Assembly: GCA_903900265.1 (NCBI GenBank)
Contig: CAIUMM010000077.1
Location: forward strand, 1-64,000
Direction of reading: 5' to 3'
Length of the DNA stretch: 64,000 nucleotides
Source: an uncultured Pseudomonadota bacterium
GTDB lineage: Bacteria > Myxococcota_A > UBA796 > SXON01
The position numbers were made by a program, and so were the translations under genes. Positions within the stretch are counted from its first letter, which is position 1. Each line of letters begins with the position of its first letter. Below the pieces are notes generated by a model. That model was not told the DNA's origin and searched no databases. It saw nothing but the letters and a program-made list of their open reading frames with translations. This document shows positions 16,010 to 23,934 of the stretch, in pieces.

Positions 16010-18085
16010 CTGGCCACCCGTGAAGCCGCTCGAAAGTTCCACTTCCTGCGCGAGATCGCCGCAGGTGGATTCGGCAGTGTGTACCTTGCAAAGGTAATGC
16101 ACGGTGATGGTTTTTCGCGGCTGGCGGCGGTCAAACTGCTGCACCAGCAATGGAGCGAGAATCAGGAGATCGCCCGTCGCATGCGCGACGAAGCGCGGCT
16201 CTTGGGGTGGCTGCGGCATCGAAATATCGTCGACGTGATCGGGCTGACCACCATCGGTGGGCGCGTGGCTGTGGTCATGGAGTACCTCGAGGCCGTGGAC
16301 TTCAAGGCCGTCGTGCAGTCCCACGTCGACCGCGGGTGGCCGGTGCCGCCGCGTGGCGCGTTGGAGGCGATCAGCTTTGTCGCGAGCGCGCTCGACGCGG
16401 CCTACAATCGCCCGCCGTATCAGGGTGAAAAGCCGCTTCGGGTCATTCACCGCGACATCAAGCCGTCGAACATCATGCTCGACGAATCTGGCACGGTCAA
16501 AGTGCTGGATTTCGGTGTAGCACGCGCTGAGTTTGACCAGCGCGAGAGCCACACTCAGGAGATGCAGTTCGGCTCCATCGAGTACATGCCGCCCGAGCGG
16601 CTGTTCATGGAGCCGGACACACCGGCGAGCGACGTTTATTCTCTGGGAGCGACGCTTTTTGAGCTGCTCGCGCTGGAGCGCTTCGGGAAGGCCCGGTCCA
16701 GGCCCGAGCGCCACGCGCAATTCTTAGATGAACGCTTGGAGTTCTTGAGGTCGACCACCCCAGCGATGGCCGGCCCGGCGGGCGACCAGCTGATCGAGTT
16801 CCTGCGTAGCCTGCTCGCGCACAGCGCCGACACCCGGCCCACCGCGGCCGAGGTCGTGTCGCGGTGCCGGGTGCTGTCGCGGACCTTTGACGGCGACGGC
16901 CTGACCGAGTGGGCGGAGACGGTGATCCCGCCTCTGGTGAAGGCGATGCGCGAGGCGCCCCGCGAGCCCAACCCGTTGACCGACTCGGTGCTGACCGAAG
17001 ACGGCGGGAACCTCGCGGACGACGACGGCGACCCGAACGGCGAGCAGAGCGGCGTACGGACGGTGACCCACAAGAGCCTCGCGGCGCAGCCCGCCCCGCA
17101 GCCTCCCGGGCAACCCACCGCGCAGCCTCCTGGGCAACCGGCCGCGCAGCCACAAGCGCCCAAAGCAGACGTCGTGCGCAGCCCCATGTCGATCCCGCTG
17201 CCGCGCCGCACCATCGTCCCCACTGCGACGATCATCCCTGAAGATCCGGAGCCGACGTCCTCGACGAACGTCCCGCCCCCGCTGGAGCATGGCGCTGGCA
17301 CCGACGTGGTGTCGGCGGTGTTCATCAAGGCCCAGCAGCAAAAGCCGCCGCAAAATATTGCAGGTTCAGGCCCAGCAACGCCCGTTGCTCCCGCCCCGGC
17401 CGCGAGCAAGCCGGTGACACCTGCGGCGCCGAAGCCGGCCGCTGCGGCCCCTCCCGCGGTCGCCGTTCCGCCCGCGCCGACCACCTCGCGGACCTTCGAC
17501 CCCCACGCCGACGACGACCCTACCAGCGTCTCCATCCCGCCGCAGCCGGCTCGCTTGGAGCCGCCGCTCGACACCAGCCGCACCGACGCCGCTCGCCCCG
17601 ACCTGCCGACGCGCACGCAGGCGCGCATCGCGCCCCCGCCGCCTACGCCCGAGCCGCCCCCCGAAGCGCCCAAGTCCTACAAAGGCGCCATCGTCGCCGG
17701 GATCGCGGCGTTGGGCGTACTCGCGGTGCTCGGAGCAGGCGGCTTGTACGCCGTCTACGCCTACGTGAACGCCCCGATTCCCGCAGCGGAAGCGACCCCT
17801 AGCAGCGCGGCGCAGGACGTGCTGGCGGGCGTAGAGCCCAAGCCGGTCGTCACCGGAGACGTGCTGTTCGTGTCGGCCGCGCCCGACACCGCGAAGCTGA
17901 CGATCTCCTGCGATGGCAAGACCAGCAGCGGGCCCGATCGCGCGGCGATGGCCGCTCCGACCGCAGAGCTCTGCGCAGTCACCGTGATGTTGAGCGACCG
18001 CACCCGGCTCGTGACCGAGGTCAGCAAGGTCGAAAAAGGCACGTACACCTGCTTCGCGAACGGCGAAAAGGCCTGCACCCGGTAG
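16010..18085 (+). CDS. Membrane-anchored Ser/Thr protein kinase (Hanks type)
   Basis: A protein of about 691 residues. The kinase domain (about residues 10-290) has the Gly-rich loop (AAGGFGSVYLAK), the catalytic loop HRDIKPSN (about residue 146), the DFG motif (LDFGVAR, about 167) and a PPER activation-loop end. A long Pro/Gln/Ala linker (about 310-555) leads to one transmembrane helix (GAIVAGIAALGVLAVLGAGG, about 561-586) and a small periplasmic domain with Cys residues. This is the PknB-like layout common in myxobacteria: cytoplasmic kinase, outside sensor. The only start that keeps the Gly-rich loop is CTG at 16010; the next alternatives (GTG 16079, ATG 16097) would delete it. Substrates are unknown. 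Confidence 0.85.
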   Translation: MATREAARKFHFLREIAAGGFGSVYLAKVMHGDGFSRLAAVKLLHQQWSENQEIARRMRDEARLLGWLRHRNIVDVIGLTTIGGRVAVVMEYLEAVDFKAVVQSHVDRGWPVPPRGALEAISFVASALDAAYNRPPYQGEKPLRVIHRDIKPSNIMLDESGTVKVLDFGVARAEFDQRESHTQEMQFGSIEYMPPERLFMEPDTPASDVYSLGATLFELLALERFGKARSRPERHAQFLDERLEFLRSTTPAMAGPAGDQLIEFLRSLLAHSADTRPTAAEVVSRCRVLSRTFDGDGLTEWAETVIPPLVKAMREAPREPNPLTDSVLTEDGGNLADDDGDPNGEQSGVRTVTHKSLAAQPAPQPPGQPTAQPPGQPAAQPQAPKADVVRSPMSIPLPRRTIVPTATIIPEDPEPTSSTNVPPPLEHGAGTDVVSAVFIKAQQQKPPQNIAGSGPATPVAPAPAASKPVTPAAPKPAAAAPPAVAVPPAPTTSRTFDPHADDDPTSVSIPPQPARLEPPLDTSRTDAARPDLPTRTQARIAPPPPTPEPPPEAPKSYKGAIVAGIAALGVLAVLGAGGLYAVYAYVNAPIPAAEATPSSAAQDVLAGVEPKPVVTGDVLFVSAAPDTAKLTISCDGKTSSGPDRAAMAAPTAELCAVTVMLSDRTRLVTEVSKVEKGTYTCFANGEKACTR

Positions 18086-18091
18086 CCGAGG

Positions 18092-18895
18092 CTAGCCCAG
18101 CACGCCCCAAAGCCCGGCGACCGGCCCACAGTCTCCCATCGCCGCCGTCCAGGCGTCCGCAGCCACCGCGGAGCGCTCGTCGCGGCCGTCGCCGGGGCCG
18201 ATCAGCACGAACACCGCGGCTTCACCCGGCGGAGCGAGCTCCAAAACCGCGCCGGGGGCGGCCACCAAGCGGAGCCGATCCCGAGCGCTGGCCAGATCGG
18301 TCGCCGAGAAGGACGCACCGGCGAGCGCGAAAGGGGCGCGGCCTTCATCCACGGCGAGGCAAGCGGCGCGCAGCGCTTGAAGCCCCGCCGCTGCCTCGCC
18401 TGCGAAGGTGCCGTTCTCGCCGCGCAGTCCATGCTGGATGCAGATGTGGGCGAGCACCATGTTCGGCAAGGTGCGCAGCGGGAGCAGCGGCGGGTAGAGC
18501 TCGCGACCGCGGCCTCCCAACAGCGCGAGGTCCAGCTGTCCATCGCGCTCCATCGCCAACAAGGACGGCTCGGCGTCGGGATCATCCGGGGGTTCACGCC
18601 CCACCGCTACGTAGATCGCGGTGTGCTCGGCGGCTTCGGACGGGAGCGCGCGCAGGGCCCTGCCCGCCGCAGGCAACGCGAGCCGCGCGGCTCGAGCGAG
18701 CAGGCGCGCGTCTTTCTTGCGCGTCAACCATCCGTTGAGATCGGGCCCGTCCACCACCGCAGCGCGGGGGTCCGGCAACTGAGCCAACCAAGGCTGCGGT
18801 GCGAGCGCAGTGTCCCCGGCAGCGACCCGCTCGGCGACGACGCGCGGATCGTCCCCGAACGGAGTGACGACGCCGATCGCGAGGATGCGACTCAC
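18092..18895 (-). CDS. Short ketosynthase-like partner lacking active-site Cys (chain-length-factor type)
   Basis: A 267-residue protein with only the N-terminal half of the ketosynthase (thiolase) fold. Aligned on the helix after the nucleophile (AAGLQALRAACLAV), the position of the catalytic Cys is Ala next to Glu (FAGEAAAG, where STACxS is expected), and the two His-containing motifs of the C-terminal half are absent. Proteins of this size and type act as chain-length factors beside an active ketosynthase, for example in aryl-polyene biosynthesis. The gene overlaps the upstream active ketosynthase by ATGA (18892-18895), which supports a heterodimer. The inference of function is from size, missing Cys and pairing. 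Confidence 0.65.
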   Translation of the reverse strand: MSRILAIGVVTPFGDDPRVVAERVAAGDTALAPQPWLAQLPDPRAAVVDGPDLNGWLTRKKDARLLARAARLALPAAGRALRALPSEAAEHTAIYVAVGREPPDDPDAEPSLLAMERDGQLDLALLGGRGRELYPPLLPLRTLPNMVLAHICIQHGLRGENGTFAGEAAAGLQALRAACLAVDEGRAPFALAGASFSATDLASARDRLRLVAAPGAVLELAPPGEAAVFVLIGPGDGRDERSAVAADAWTAAMGDCGPVAGLWGVLG

Positions 18896-20085
18896 GCGAG
18901 CCGCGAAAACACGAGGCTGCCGTTGGACCCGCCAAAGCCGAAGGCGTTGGTCAGCGTGTGCTGCAGCGCGCCGTGCGTAGGCCGGGCGACCCGCACATGA
19001 TCCAGATCGCCGCAGGCCGGATCGGGCTCGACGAGGTTGCGCGTCGGCGGGAGCACCTGATCACGCAGCGCGAGCACGCAGAGGATGGCCTCTACCGCGC
19101 CGCACGCCGCGACAAGGTGGCCCATCTGGCCCTTGGTGCTCGAGACCGGCACCCGCCGATCGCCGAATACCCGGTGGATCGCCTGGCTCTCGGACTGGTC
19201 GTTTTGGGGCGTGCTGGTGCCGTGGGCGTTGATGTAGCCGATGTCGTCGGGGGTCAACCCCGCGTCGGCGATGGCCTCGAGCATCGCAGCCGCAGCGCCT
19301 CGGCCGTCCGGCGGGGAGTCGGTGATGCGCCAAGCGTTGCAGGAGCATCCGTAGCCCGACACCTCAGCGAGGATCGAAGCCCCGCGTGCCAACGCGCTCT
19401 CCAGCTCTTCCAGCACCAACATGCCCGCGCCTTCGCCGAGCACAAAGCCGTCGCGGTTTCGGTCAAAAGGACGACTCGCTAGCTCGGGAGAGTCATTTCT
19501 CGTCGACAGCGCGCCCAACTTGGAGAAGCCGACGACCATCAGCGGCTCGGACAGCACGTCCACCCCGCCGGCGATCATCGCGTCGACCTCGCCCCGGCGG
19601 ATGCGCAATACGGCCTCGCCGATCGCTTGGCTGGAGCTGGTGCAGGCGGTAGAGACCGTGCTGCGCGGGCCTTCCGCGCCCATGCGCTCCACGACGTAGC
19701 GGGTCGGAGCATCGGGCGCGAGCGCGGTGATCTCGCCGCGTTCCGGCGCGGTATTTCGGAACAGCCACTCCAGCGGCGGCCGCGCCGCCTCGCTCCCCAA
19801 GCACACGCCCAAGCGCGGCCCAGCGGGCGGCGGGTTGACGCGCAGCGCCTCGTCCAACGCAAGACGAGTCAAGGCGGCTTTGAGCTGCGCGCCGCTGCCT
19901 TTTAGCGGGGCCTCCGCGGCAAAACGCACCGGGTACGCGCTGGCATCAAAGCGCCGAATCGCCCGCACGCCGTTCTCCCCCGCGAGCGTCGCCGCCCACG
20001 TGGCCTCCAGCCCCGCCGCGAGCGGCGTGACCATACCCATGGCGGTGACCACGACCCGGCGACGGTCCACAGCGCGCTCAGTCAC
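18892..20085 (-). CDS. Beta-ketoacyl-ACP synthase (FabF type)
   Basis: A 397-residue condensing enzyme with all catalytic parts: the Cys nucleophile in STACTSSSQAI, the first His in NAHGTSTPQND, and the Lys/second His in SSTKGQMGHLVAACGAVE. It ends with the typical glycine-rich strand (NAFGFGGSNGSLVF). It would condense malonyl-ACP onto an acyl-ACP. The start GTG at 20085 overlaps the dehydratase stop by 8 nt, and its stop overlaps the Cys-less partner, so three genes are translated together. Because it is paired with a short partner and dehydratase rather than the usual fab genes, a specialised polyene or polyketide role is more likely than bulk fatty acid synthesis. Confidence 0.88.
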   Translation of the reverse strand: MTERAVDRRRVVVTAMGMVTPLAAGLEATWAATLAGENGVRAIRRFDASAYPVRFAAEAPLKGSGAQLKAALTRLALDEALRVNPPPAGPRLGVCLGSEAARPPLEWLFRNTAPERGEITALAPDAPTRYVVERMGAEGPRSTVSTACTSSSQAIGEAVLRIRRGEVDAMIAGGVDVLSEPLMVVGFSKLGALSTRNDSPELASRPFDRNRDGFVLGEGAGMLVLEELESALARGASILAEVSGYGCSCNAWRITDSPPDGRGAAAAMLEAIADAGLTPDDIGYINAHGTSTPQNDQSESQAIHRVFGDRRVPVSSTKGQMGHLVAACGAVEAILCVLALRDQVLPPTRNLVEPDPACGDLDHVRVARPTHGALQHTLTNAFGFGGSNGSLVFSRLA

Positions 20086-20560
20086 CGGGATATCCGGCCC
20101 ACAATCGGGCGAGCTCGGCGCGCTCAATCTTCTCAAGGCGCTCCGACTCCGCGGCGCTCGCGAGCGGGACGGCGTTGAACACAAAAACTTCTTCGGCCTG
20201 GGCCACGACCCGGCCGTCCACGCGGGTCTTCACCGCGACGACCGCGCTCTCTTCGCGCAGCTCGAGGATCACGCTCTCAAAACAAGCGGTCTCCTCCGGA
20301 CGCACAAACTTGCGAAACTTGACGTTGTTCGCCATCGACAGGATGGGAAAAGGCCAGTCGCCCCGATCCTTGCGCACCGAGTAGCCGATGAGCTTGCCGG
20401 AGAGCTGCGCCATCGCTTCGAGCAGCAATACGCCGGGGACCACCGGAAAACCTGGAAAGTGATCCTCGAAAAAGGGAGACTCAGCGGGGAAAACCATCGC
20501 ACCCGTCGCAGAACGGCCAAGCTCGATGTGGTCAATGCGAGAAAGCCAGCGCCAGCGCAA
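20078..20560 (-). CDS. Hotdog-fold 3-hydroxyacyl-ACP dehydratase (FabZ/FabA-like)
   Basis: A 160-residue protein with the FabZ-type active-site strand and helix: the catalytic His in FFEDHFPGFPVVPG and the Glu in VLLLEAMAQLSGK. FabZ-like enzymes remove water from 3-hydroxyacyl-ACP to give the trans-2-enoyl product, without isomerisation in most cases. It is the first gene of the leftward three-gene unit and overlaps the downstream ketosynthase by 8 nt. In combination with a KS pair it would create conjugated double bonds if no enoyl reductase acts. A ketoreductase and ACP are not present in the window. Confidence 0.85.
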   Translation of the reverse strand: MRWRWLSRIDHIELGRSATGAMVFPAESPFFEDHFPGFPVVPGVLLLEAMAQLSGKLIGYSVRKDRGDWPFPILSMANNVKFRKFVRPEETACFESVILELREESAVVAVKTRVDGRVVAQAEEVFVFNAVPLASAAESERLEKIERAELARLWAGYPGD

Positions 20561-20607
20561 GTCGCCTCCGGGGGAGCCGAAGCTAACCGGCGCGATAAGC
20601 CCGCAGC
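20561..20607. promoter_or_regulatory. 47-bp divergent intergenic region of the KS locus
   Basis: The whole space between the divergent dehydratase and ketosynthase starts is 47 bp, so both promoters must overlap here or extend into the genes. This makes joint regulation of the two arms likely. No clear -35/-10 pair or inverted repeat could be identified. Confidence 0.4.
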
Positions 20608-21780
20608 GTGAAAATCGCGATCACCGCCGCTGCCGTCCGCTGTGCCGCAGGCACGGCGCTGATCCCGCCCACACGCTGCTATGCGAGCCCGCACGATGAA
20701 GCGGTCGCCTTGCAGATCCCCGGCGTCGCGCGCGTCGACGGGGTGCTTGAAGACCCGCGCTTTCCCGATGACCGCAAGGGGTCGCTCGCCGCGGCGGTGC
20801 TGAGCGCCCTCCCGCGCCCTCCCCGCGACGCGCGCGTCGGCTTGTACCTCGGCACCGGCCTCTCGAGCCTGACCCCGGACGAGGTCGCGCGGGATCTGTA
20901 CCCGCACATCGTCGCGGACGCCGGCTCCCGACACTTCGACCGCGTGGCGATCGCGCGAGACCTCGCCGCGCACCACCCCGCGCCCCGTCGTCACCAGCCG
21001 GAGCGCGTCACGTCCGAGCTCGGCAAGGATCTCGGCGCCATCGTCACCGAGACGAGCTTCTCGGCTTGCGCCGCCGCCGCCCAGTCGATCCTGCAAGCCG
21101 CGCGCGCCGTGCACCGCGGCGACGTCGACATCGCCTACTGCGGCGGTCACGACTCGATGCTGCACGCCATCGGCTACCTGTCGTTTGTCGTGCTTGGAGC
21201 GCTCTCTCCAACCGAAGGCCGCCCCTTCGATCGCCAGCGCGATGGCTTCCTGATCGGCGAGGGCGCTGGGATGCTCGCGCTACGCCGCGAGGCGGATCTG
21301 GGGCCGGACGACGCAGTGCTGGGCTGGATCGTCGGCGGAGGCACCAGCGTCGACGCGTACAACGTGACCCACCCGCACCCCGAAGGCGACGGCGCCGCGC
21401 TGGCGATGAAGCGCGCGTTGCACGACGCCCAACTTGCCGCCTCCGACATCGACTATGTGAACGCGCACGGCACCGGCACCCCCGTCGGCGATCAGGCCGA
21501 GTGCATCGCGATCCACCGCGTGCTCGGCGCTGTGCCGGTGAGCTCCTACAAGGGCGCAGTGGGCCACACCATCGCTGCGGCTGGAGCCGTAGAGCTGGCG
21601 TTGAGCCTTGGCATCTTTAAATCCGGAACGATCCCCGGCACCCCTGGCTTGCGGGAGATCGACCCCGAGCTACCGGCGAACATCGTGCGGGACCCCACGC
21701 CCGGGCGCGTCCGCCACTTCCTCTCCAACTCTTTCGGCTTCGGCGGGCAGAACTGCGCGCTGATCGTCGCCGCTCCTTGA
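20608..21780 (+). CDS. Beta-ketoacyl synthase, second active ketosynthase of the locus
   Basis: A 390-residue ketosynthase starting at GTG. The nucleophile Cys lies in SFSACAAAAQSI, the first His in NAHGTGTPVGD, and the Lys/second His in SSYKGAVGHTIAAAGAVE; the closing strand is NSFGFGGQNCALIV. All three catalytic residues are present, so it should be active. The N-terminal 100 residues are shorter and more divergent than in FabF. It is followed by a short Cys-less ketosynthase-like gene, the same arrangement as in the leftward arm. Together the two arms give two KS/partner pairs. The substrate is unknown. Confidence 0.85.
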   Translation: MKIAITAAAVRCAAGTALIPPTRCYASPHDEAVALQIPGVARVDGVLEDPRFPDDRKGSLAAAVLSALPRPPRDARVGLYLGTGLSSLTPDEVARDLYPHIVADAGSRHFDRVAIARDLAAHHPAPRRHQPERVTSELGKDLGAIVTETSFSACAAAAQSILQAARAVHRGDVDIAYCGGHDSMLHAIGYLSFVVLGALSPTEGRPFDRQRDGFLIGEGAGMLALRREADLGPDDAVLGWIVGGGTSVDAYNVTHPHPEGDGAALAMKRALHDAQLAASDIDYVNAHGTGTPVGDQAECIAIHRVLGAVPVSSYKGAVGHTIAAAGAVELALSLGIFKSGTIPGTPGLREIDPELPANIVRDPTPGRVRHFLSNSFGFGGQNCALIVAAP

Positions 21781-21803
21781 TCGCACCGCCCTCGAGATCC
21801 CCC

Positions 21804-22571
21804 ATGACCCGCTCCGTCCACGTCGTCGCCGCCTCCTTGTTCTGCCCCGCTGGCATCGGCACCGGCGGCCTTGGCCCCGCCCGCCCGGGAGTCGTGCCCG
21901 ACTTTGATCCCATCGCCTCCGGCGTTTCGCGGAAACACCTCAAGACGATGACACGCGCGGTGCAGTTGGGCGTCGCCGCGGTCCACGCCGCGCTCGCGAA
22001 CGCGCCCGGCTGGCAGGACTTTCCGCCCGAGCGCCGCGGCCTGTTCGTGGGCGCCTCGCCGCAATCGGGAGACGCCGAGGATCTGGTTCCGGCGCTGGCC
22101 GCAGCGGGCGGCGATCCCGAACGCTTTGCGCGCGACGGTCTGCCGCTGATCCCCCCGCTTTGGCTGGTGAAAGGCCTGTCCAACAACGTGCTAGGCTACG
22201 CCTCGGCGCAGCACGACCTGCGCGGCGACAACGGCAACTGGTGCGACGAGCGCCTTGGTGGCGCCAACGCGATCGCACAAGCGGTGCACGCCGTCGCGGA
22301 AGGGCGCGTGGACATCGCGATCGCCGGCGGGGCGGACGCCTTGGTCGGCGCGGAGAGCGTGGTCGGCGGCCCGTGCGGAGAAGGTGCCGCGTTTGTGGTG
22401 CTCGTGGCTGGAGGGCCGGAGGCGCGCGGGATCCACGCGGGTGCGCCCTCCGAATTCGGCGTCGAAGCCGATTTTGGCGAGCTCGGAGCCGCGGCGATCC
22501 CGGTCGCGTGGGTGCGCGCGTGGCTGCGCGGCGGTGCGGTGAACGTGGGCGGCATCCGACAGGACGGATAG
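21804..22571 (+). CDS. Short ketosynthase-like partner lacking active-site Cys, second copy
   Basis: A 255-residue protein with the N-terminal thiolase-half pattern (RAVQLGVAAVHAALANA, VDIAIAGGADALVG). Counting back from the helix after the nucleophile (GGANAIAQAVHAV), the catalytic Cys position is Arg; a Cys three residues earlier (NWCDER) is out of register. The C-terminal His motifs are missing. It is therefore a structural or chain-length partner of the ketosynthase immediately upstream. ATG at 21804 is preferred; a TTG at 21777 overlapping the upstream stop (TTGA) is a possible alternative start that would couple the two genes. Confidence 0.65.
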   Translation: MTRSVHVVAASLFCPAGIGTGGLGPARPGVVPDFDPIASGVSRKHLKTMTRAVQLGVAAVHAALANAPGWQDFPPERRGLFVGASPQSGDAEDLVPALAAAGGDPERFARDGLPLIPPLWLVKGLSNNVLGYASAQHDLRGDNGNWCDERLGGANAIAQAVHAVAEGRVDIAIAGGADALVGAESVVGGPCGEGAAFVVLVAGGPEARGIHAGAPSEFGVEADFGELGAAAIPVAWVRAWLRGGAVNVGGIRQDG

Positions 22572-22580
22572 CCGCACGTC

Positions 22581-23162
22581 ATGCAAAACATCGCCGTCTT
22601 CTGCGGGTCGGCCGCAGGCAATCGTCCCTCGTACGCCGCTTCCGCCATCGCCTTCGCCGAAGCCCTCGCGCAGCGCAACCTCGGGCTGATCTACGGCGGC
22701 GGCAGCGTCGGTATCATGGGCATCCTCGCCGATGCTGCGCTGGAGCGCGGCGTCCCGGTGCACGGCGTGATCCCGCGGCACCTGAACGATCTGGAGATCG
22801 GCCACAAAGGCCTGACGCGCTTGCACGTCGTCACGACGATGCACGAGCGCAAGGCGCTGATGGCCGACCTCTCCGACGGCTTCGTGGCGTTGCCGGGCGG
22901 CATCGGCACGATGGAGGAGCTGTTCGAGGTCTACACGTGGGGGCAGTTAGGGCTGCACCCCAAGCCCGTCGCGCTGTTGGACGTCGACGGCTACTACGCG
23001 CCGCTGGTGCAATTCCTCGATCACACGGTCACCGAGGGCTTCTTGCGCACCGAGCACCGTGGCTTCTTGCTGCACGGCACCGAGTCGGGCGCGCTGGTAG
23101 ACGCGATGGCCGCGTGGACGCCGCCGCCCGTCCCGAAGTGGCTGGATCGCAACCAGACCTGA
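22581..23162 (+). CDS. LOG-family protein (nucleoside 5'-monophosphate phosphoribohydrolase)
   Basis: A 193-residue LOG-family enzyme. The signature PGGIGTMEELFE is present, together with the N-terminal Rossmann strand (VFCGSAAGNRPSY) and the YGGGSVGIMG loop. Family members release the base from N6-modified AMP (cytokinin activation in plants) or from AMP and related nucleotides in bacteria. The start lies 9 bp after the Cys-less ketosynthase-like gene, so it is probably in the same transcript, although a functional link with the ketosynthases is not obvious. Length is typical of the family. Confidence 0.92.
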   Translation: MQNIAVFCGSAAGNRPSYAASAIAFAEALAQRNLGLIYGGGSVGIMGILADAALERGVPVHGVIPRHLNDLEIGHKGLTRLHVVTTMHERKALMADLSDGFVALPGGIGTMEELFEVYTWGQLGLHPKPVALLDVDGYYAPLVQFLDHTVTEGFLRTEHRGFLLHGTESGALVDAMAAWTPPPVPKWLDRNQT

Positions 23163-23175
23163 CCCGCCGCTGAAA

Positions 23176-23844
23176 TCAGCCTCCGAAGAGCGTCCCCGGT
23201 CCTACCGGCTTGTACGCCTCGGGCGCGCCTGCGACGGGCGTGCCGTCCATCCACCCGCGCAGCATCGCGAGGATGTGCGCTTTCGCGGCGGGATCGCCCA
23301 CATAGTCCACGGTGTCGGTGCGCAGCACGTAGACCGGCGCGCCGGTGTAGCGCGCCCACAAGCTGTAGTAGCGCGAGCGCAGATCATCCAAGTAGGATGC
23401 GGGAATTACCTGTTCGGCGCTGATGTTGCGCCGCGCGATGCGGCGCAGGATCACGTCGGTCTCGGCGTCGAGGAACACCACAAAGTCGGGATGCACCGGC
23501 GTATCGTCGAGCAAGCCGGCGAAGCGCTCGTAGAGGGCCAGCTCGGGACCGCTGAGCGTCATCTCGGCAAAAATGCGGTCTTTTGCAAACAAGTAGTCGC
23601 TGACCACCAGCGGCGAGAACATGTCTCCCTGGCGCATGCCGCGCTGTTGGGCGTAGCGGGTGGCGAGGTAGAACATCTGGGTGGGGAACGCGAAGTTGGT
23701 CGGGTCCGAATAGAACCGCGCCAAAAAAGGGTTGTCGTCGGCCGGCTCAAGCACGATGCGCGCACCCCACTCGCGCTCGAGCAGACGGCAAAGCGTCGTC
23801 TTGCCGACACCGATCAGGCCTTCGATCACAAAAACGTGGGACAT
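23176..23844 (-). CDS. Deoxynucleoside kinase
   Basis: A 222-residue member of the dGK/dAK/dCK-type deoxynucleoside kinase family. The P-loop is GLIGVGKTT near the N-terminus. The substrate Glu and Arg regions (LEPADDNPFLARFY and SDYLFAKDRIFA) and the lid-type Arg cluster (RIARRNISAEQ) are present. It phosphorylates salvaged deoxynucleosides with ATP; whether it prefers purines or pyrimidines cannot be told. The ATG at 23844 was chosen because it opens directly on the P-loop strand. It is divergent from the SerA-like gene by 90 bp and convergent with the LOG gene. Confidence 0.9.
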   Translation of the reverse strand: MSHVFVIEGLIGVGKTTLCRLLEREWGARIVLEPADDNPFLARFYSDPTNFAFPTQMFYLATRYAQQRGMRQGDMFSPLVVSDYLFAKDRIFAEMTLSGPELALYERFAGLLDDTPVHPDFVVFLDAETDVILRRIARRNISAEQVIPASYLDDLRSRYYSLWARYTGAPVYVLRTDTVDYVGDPAAKAHILAMLRGWMDGTPVAGAPEAYKPVGPGTLFGG

Positions 23845-23934
23845 CTGACCCGCAAGGTAGCACGGAGGGATGCGGCTCGGATCGACCTTCCTTGATATCC
23901 CCGCGGCCCGAAGCCCCTCACCCCGGATTTTTGA

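Noticed and set aside
15355-16134. N-terminal extension of the MYXO-CTERM-like gene over 15421-15957
   Set aside because: It overlaps the opposite-strand gene, has no protein-like content, and the signal peptide begins at 15354.
18092-22571. Complete aryl-polyene or type II PKS cluster
   Set aside because: No ACP, ketoreductase, aromatic ligase or ammonia-lyase gene is present in the window; the product cannot be named.
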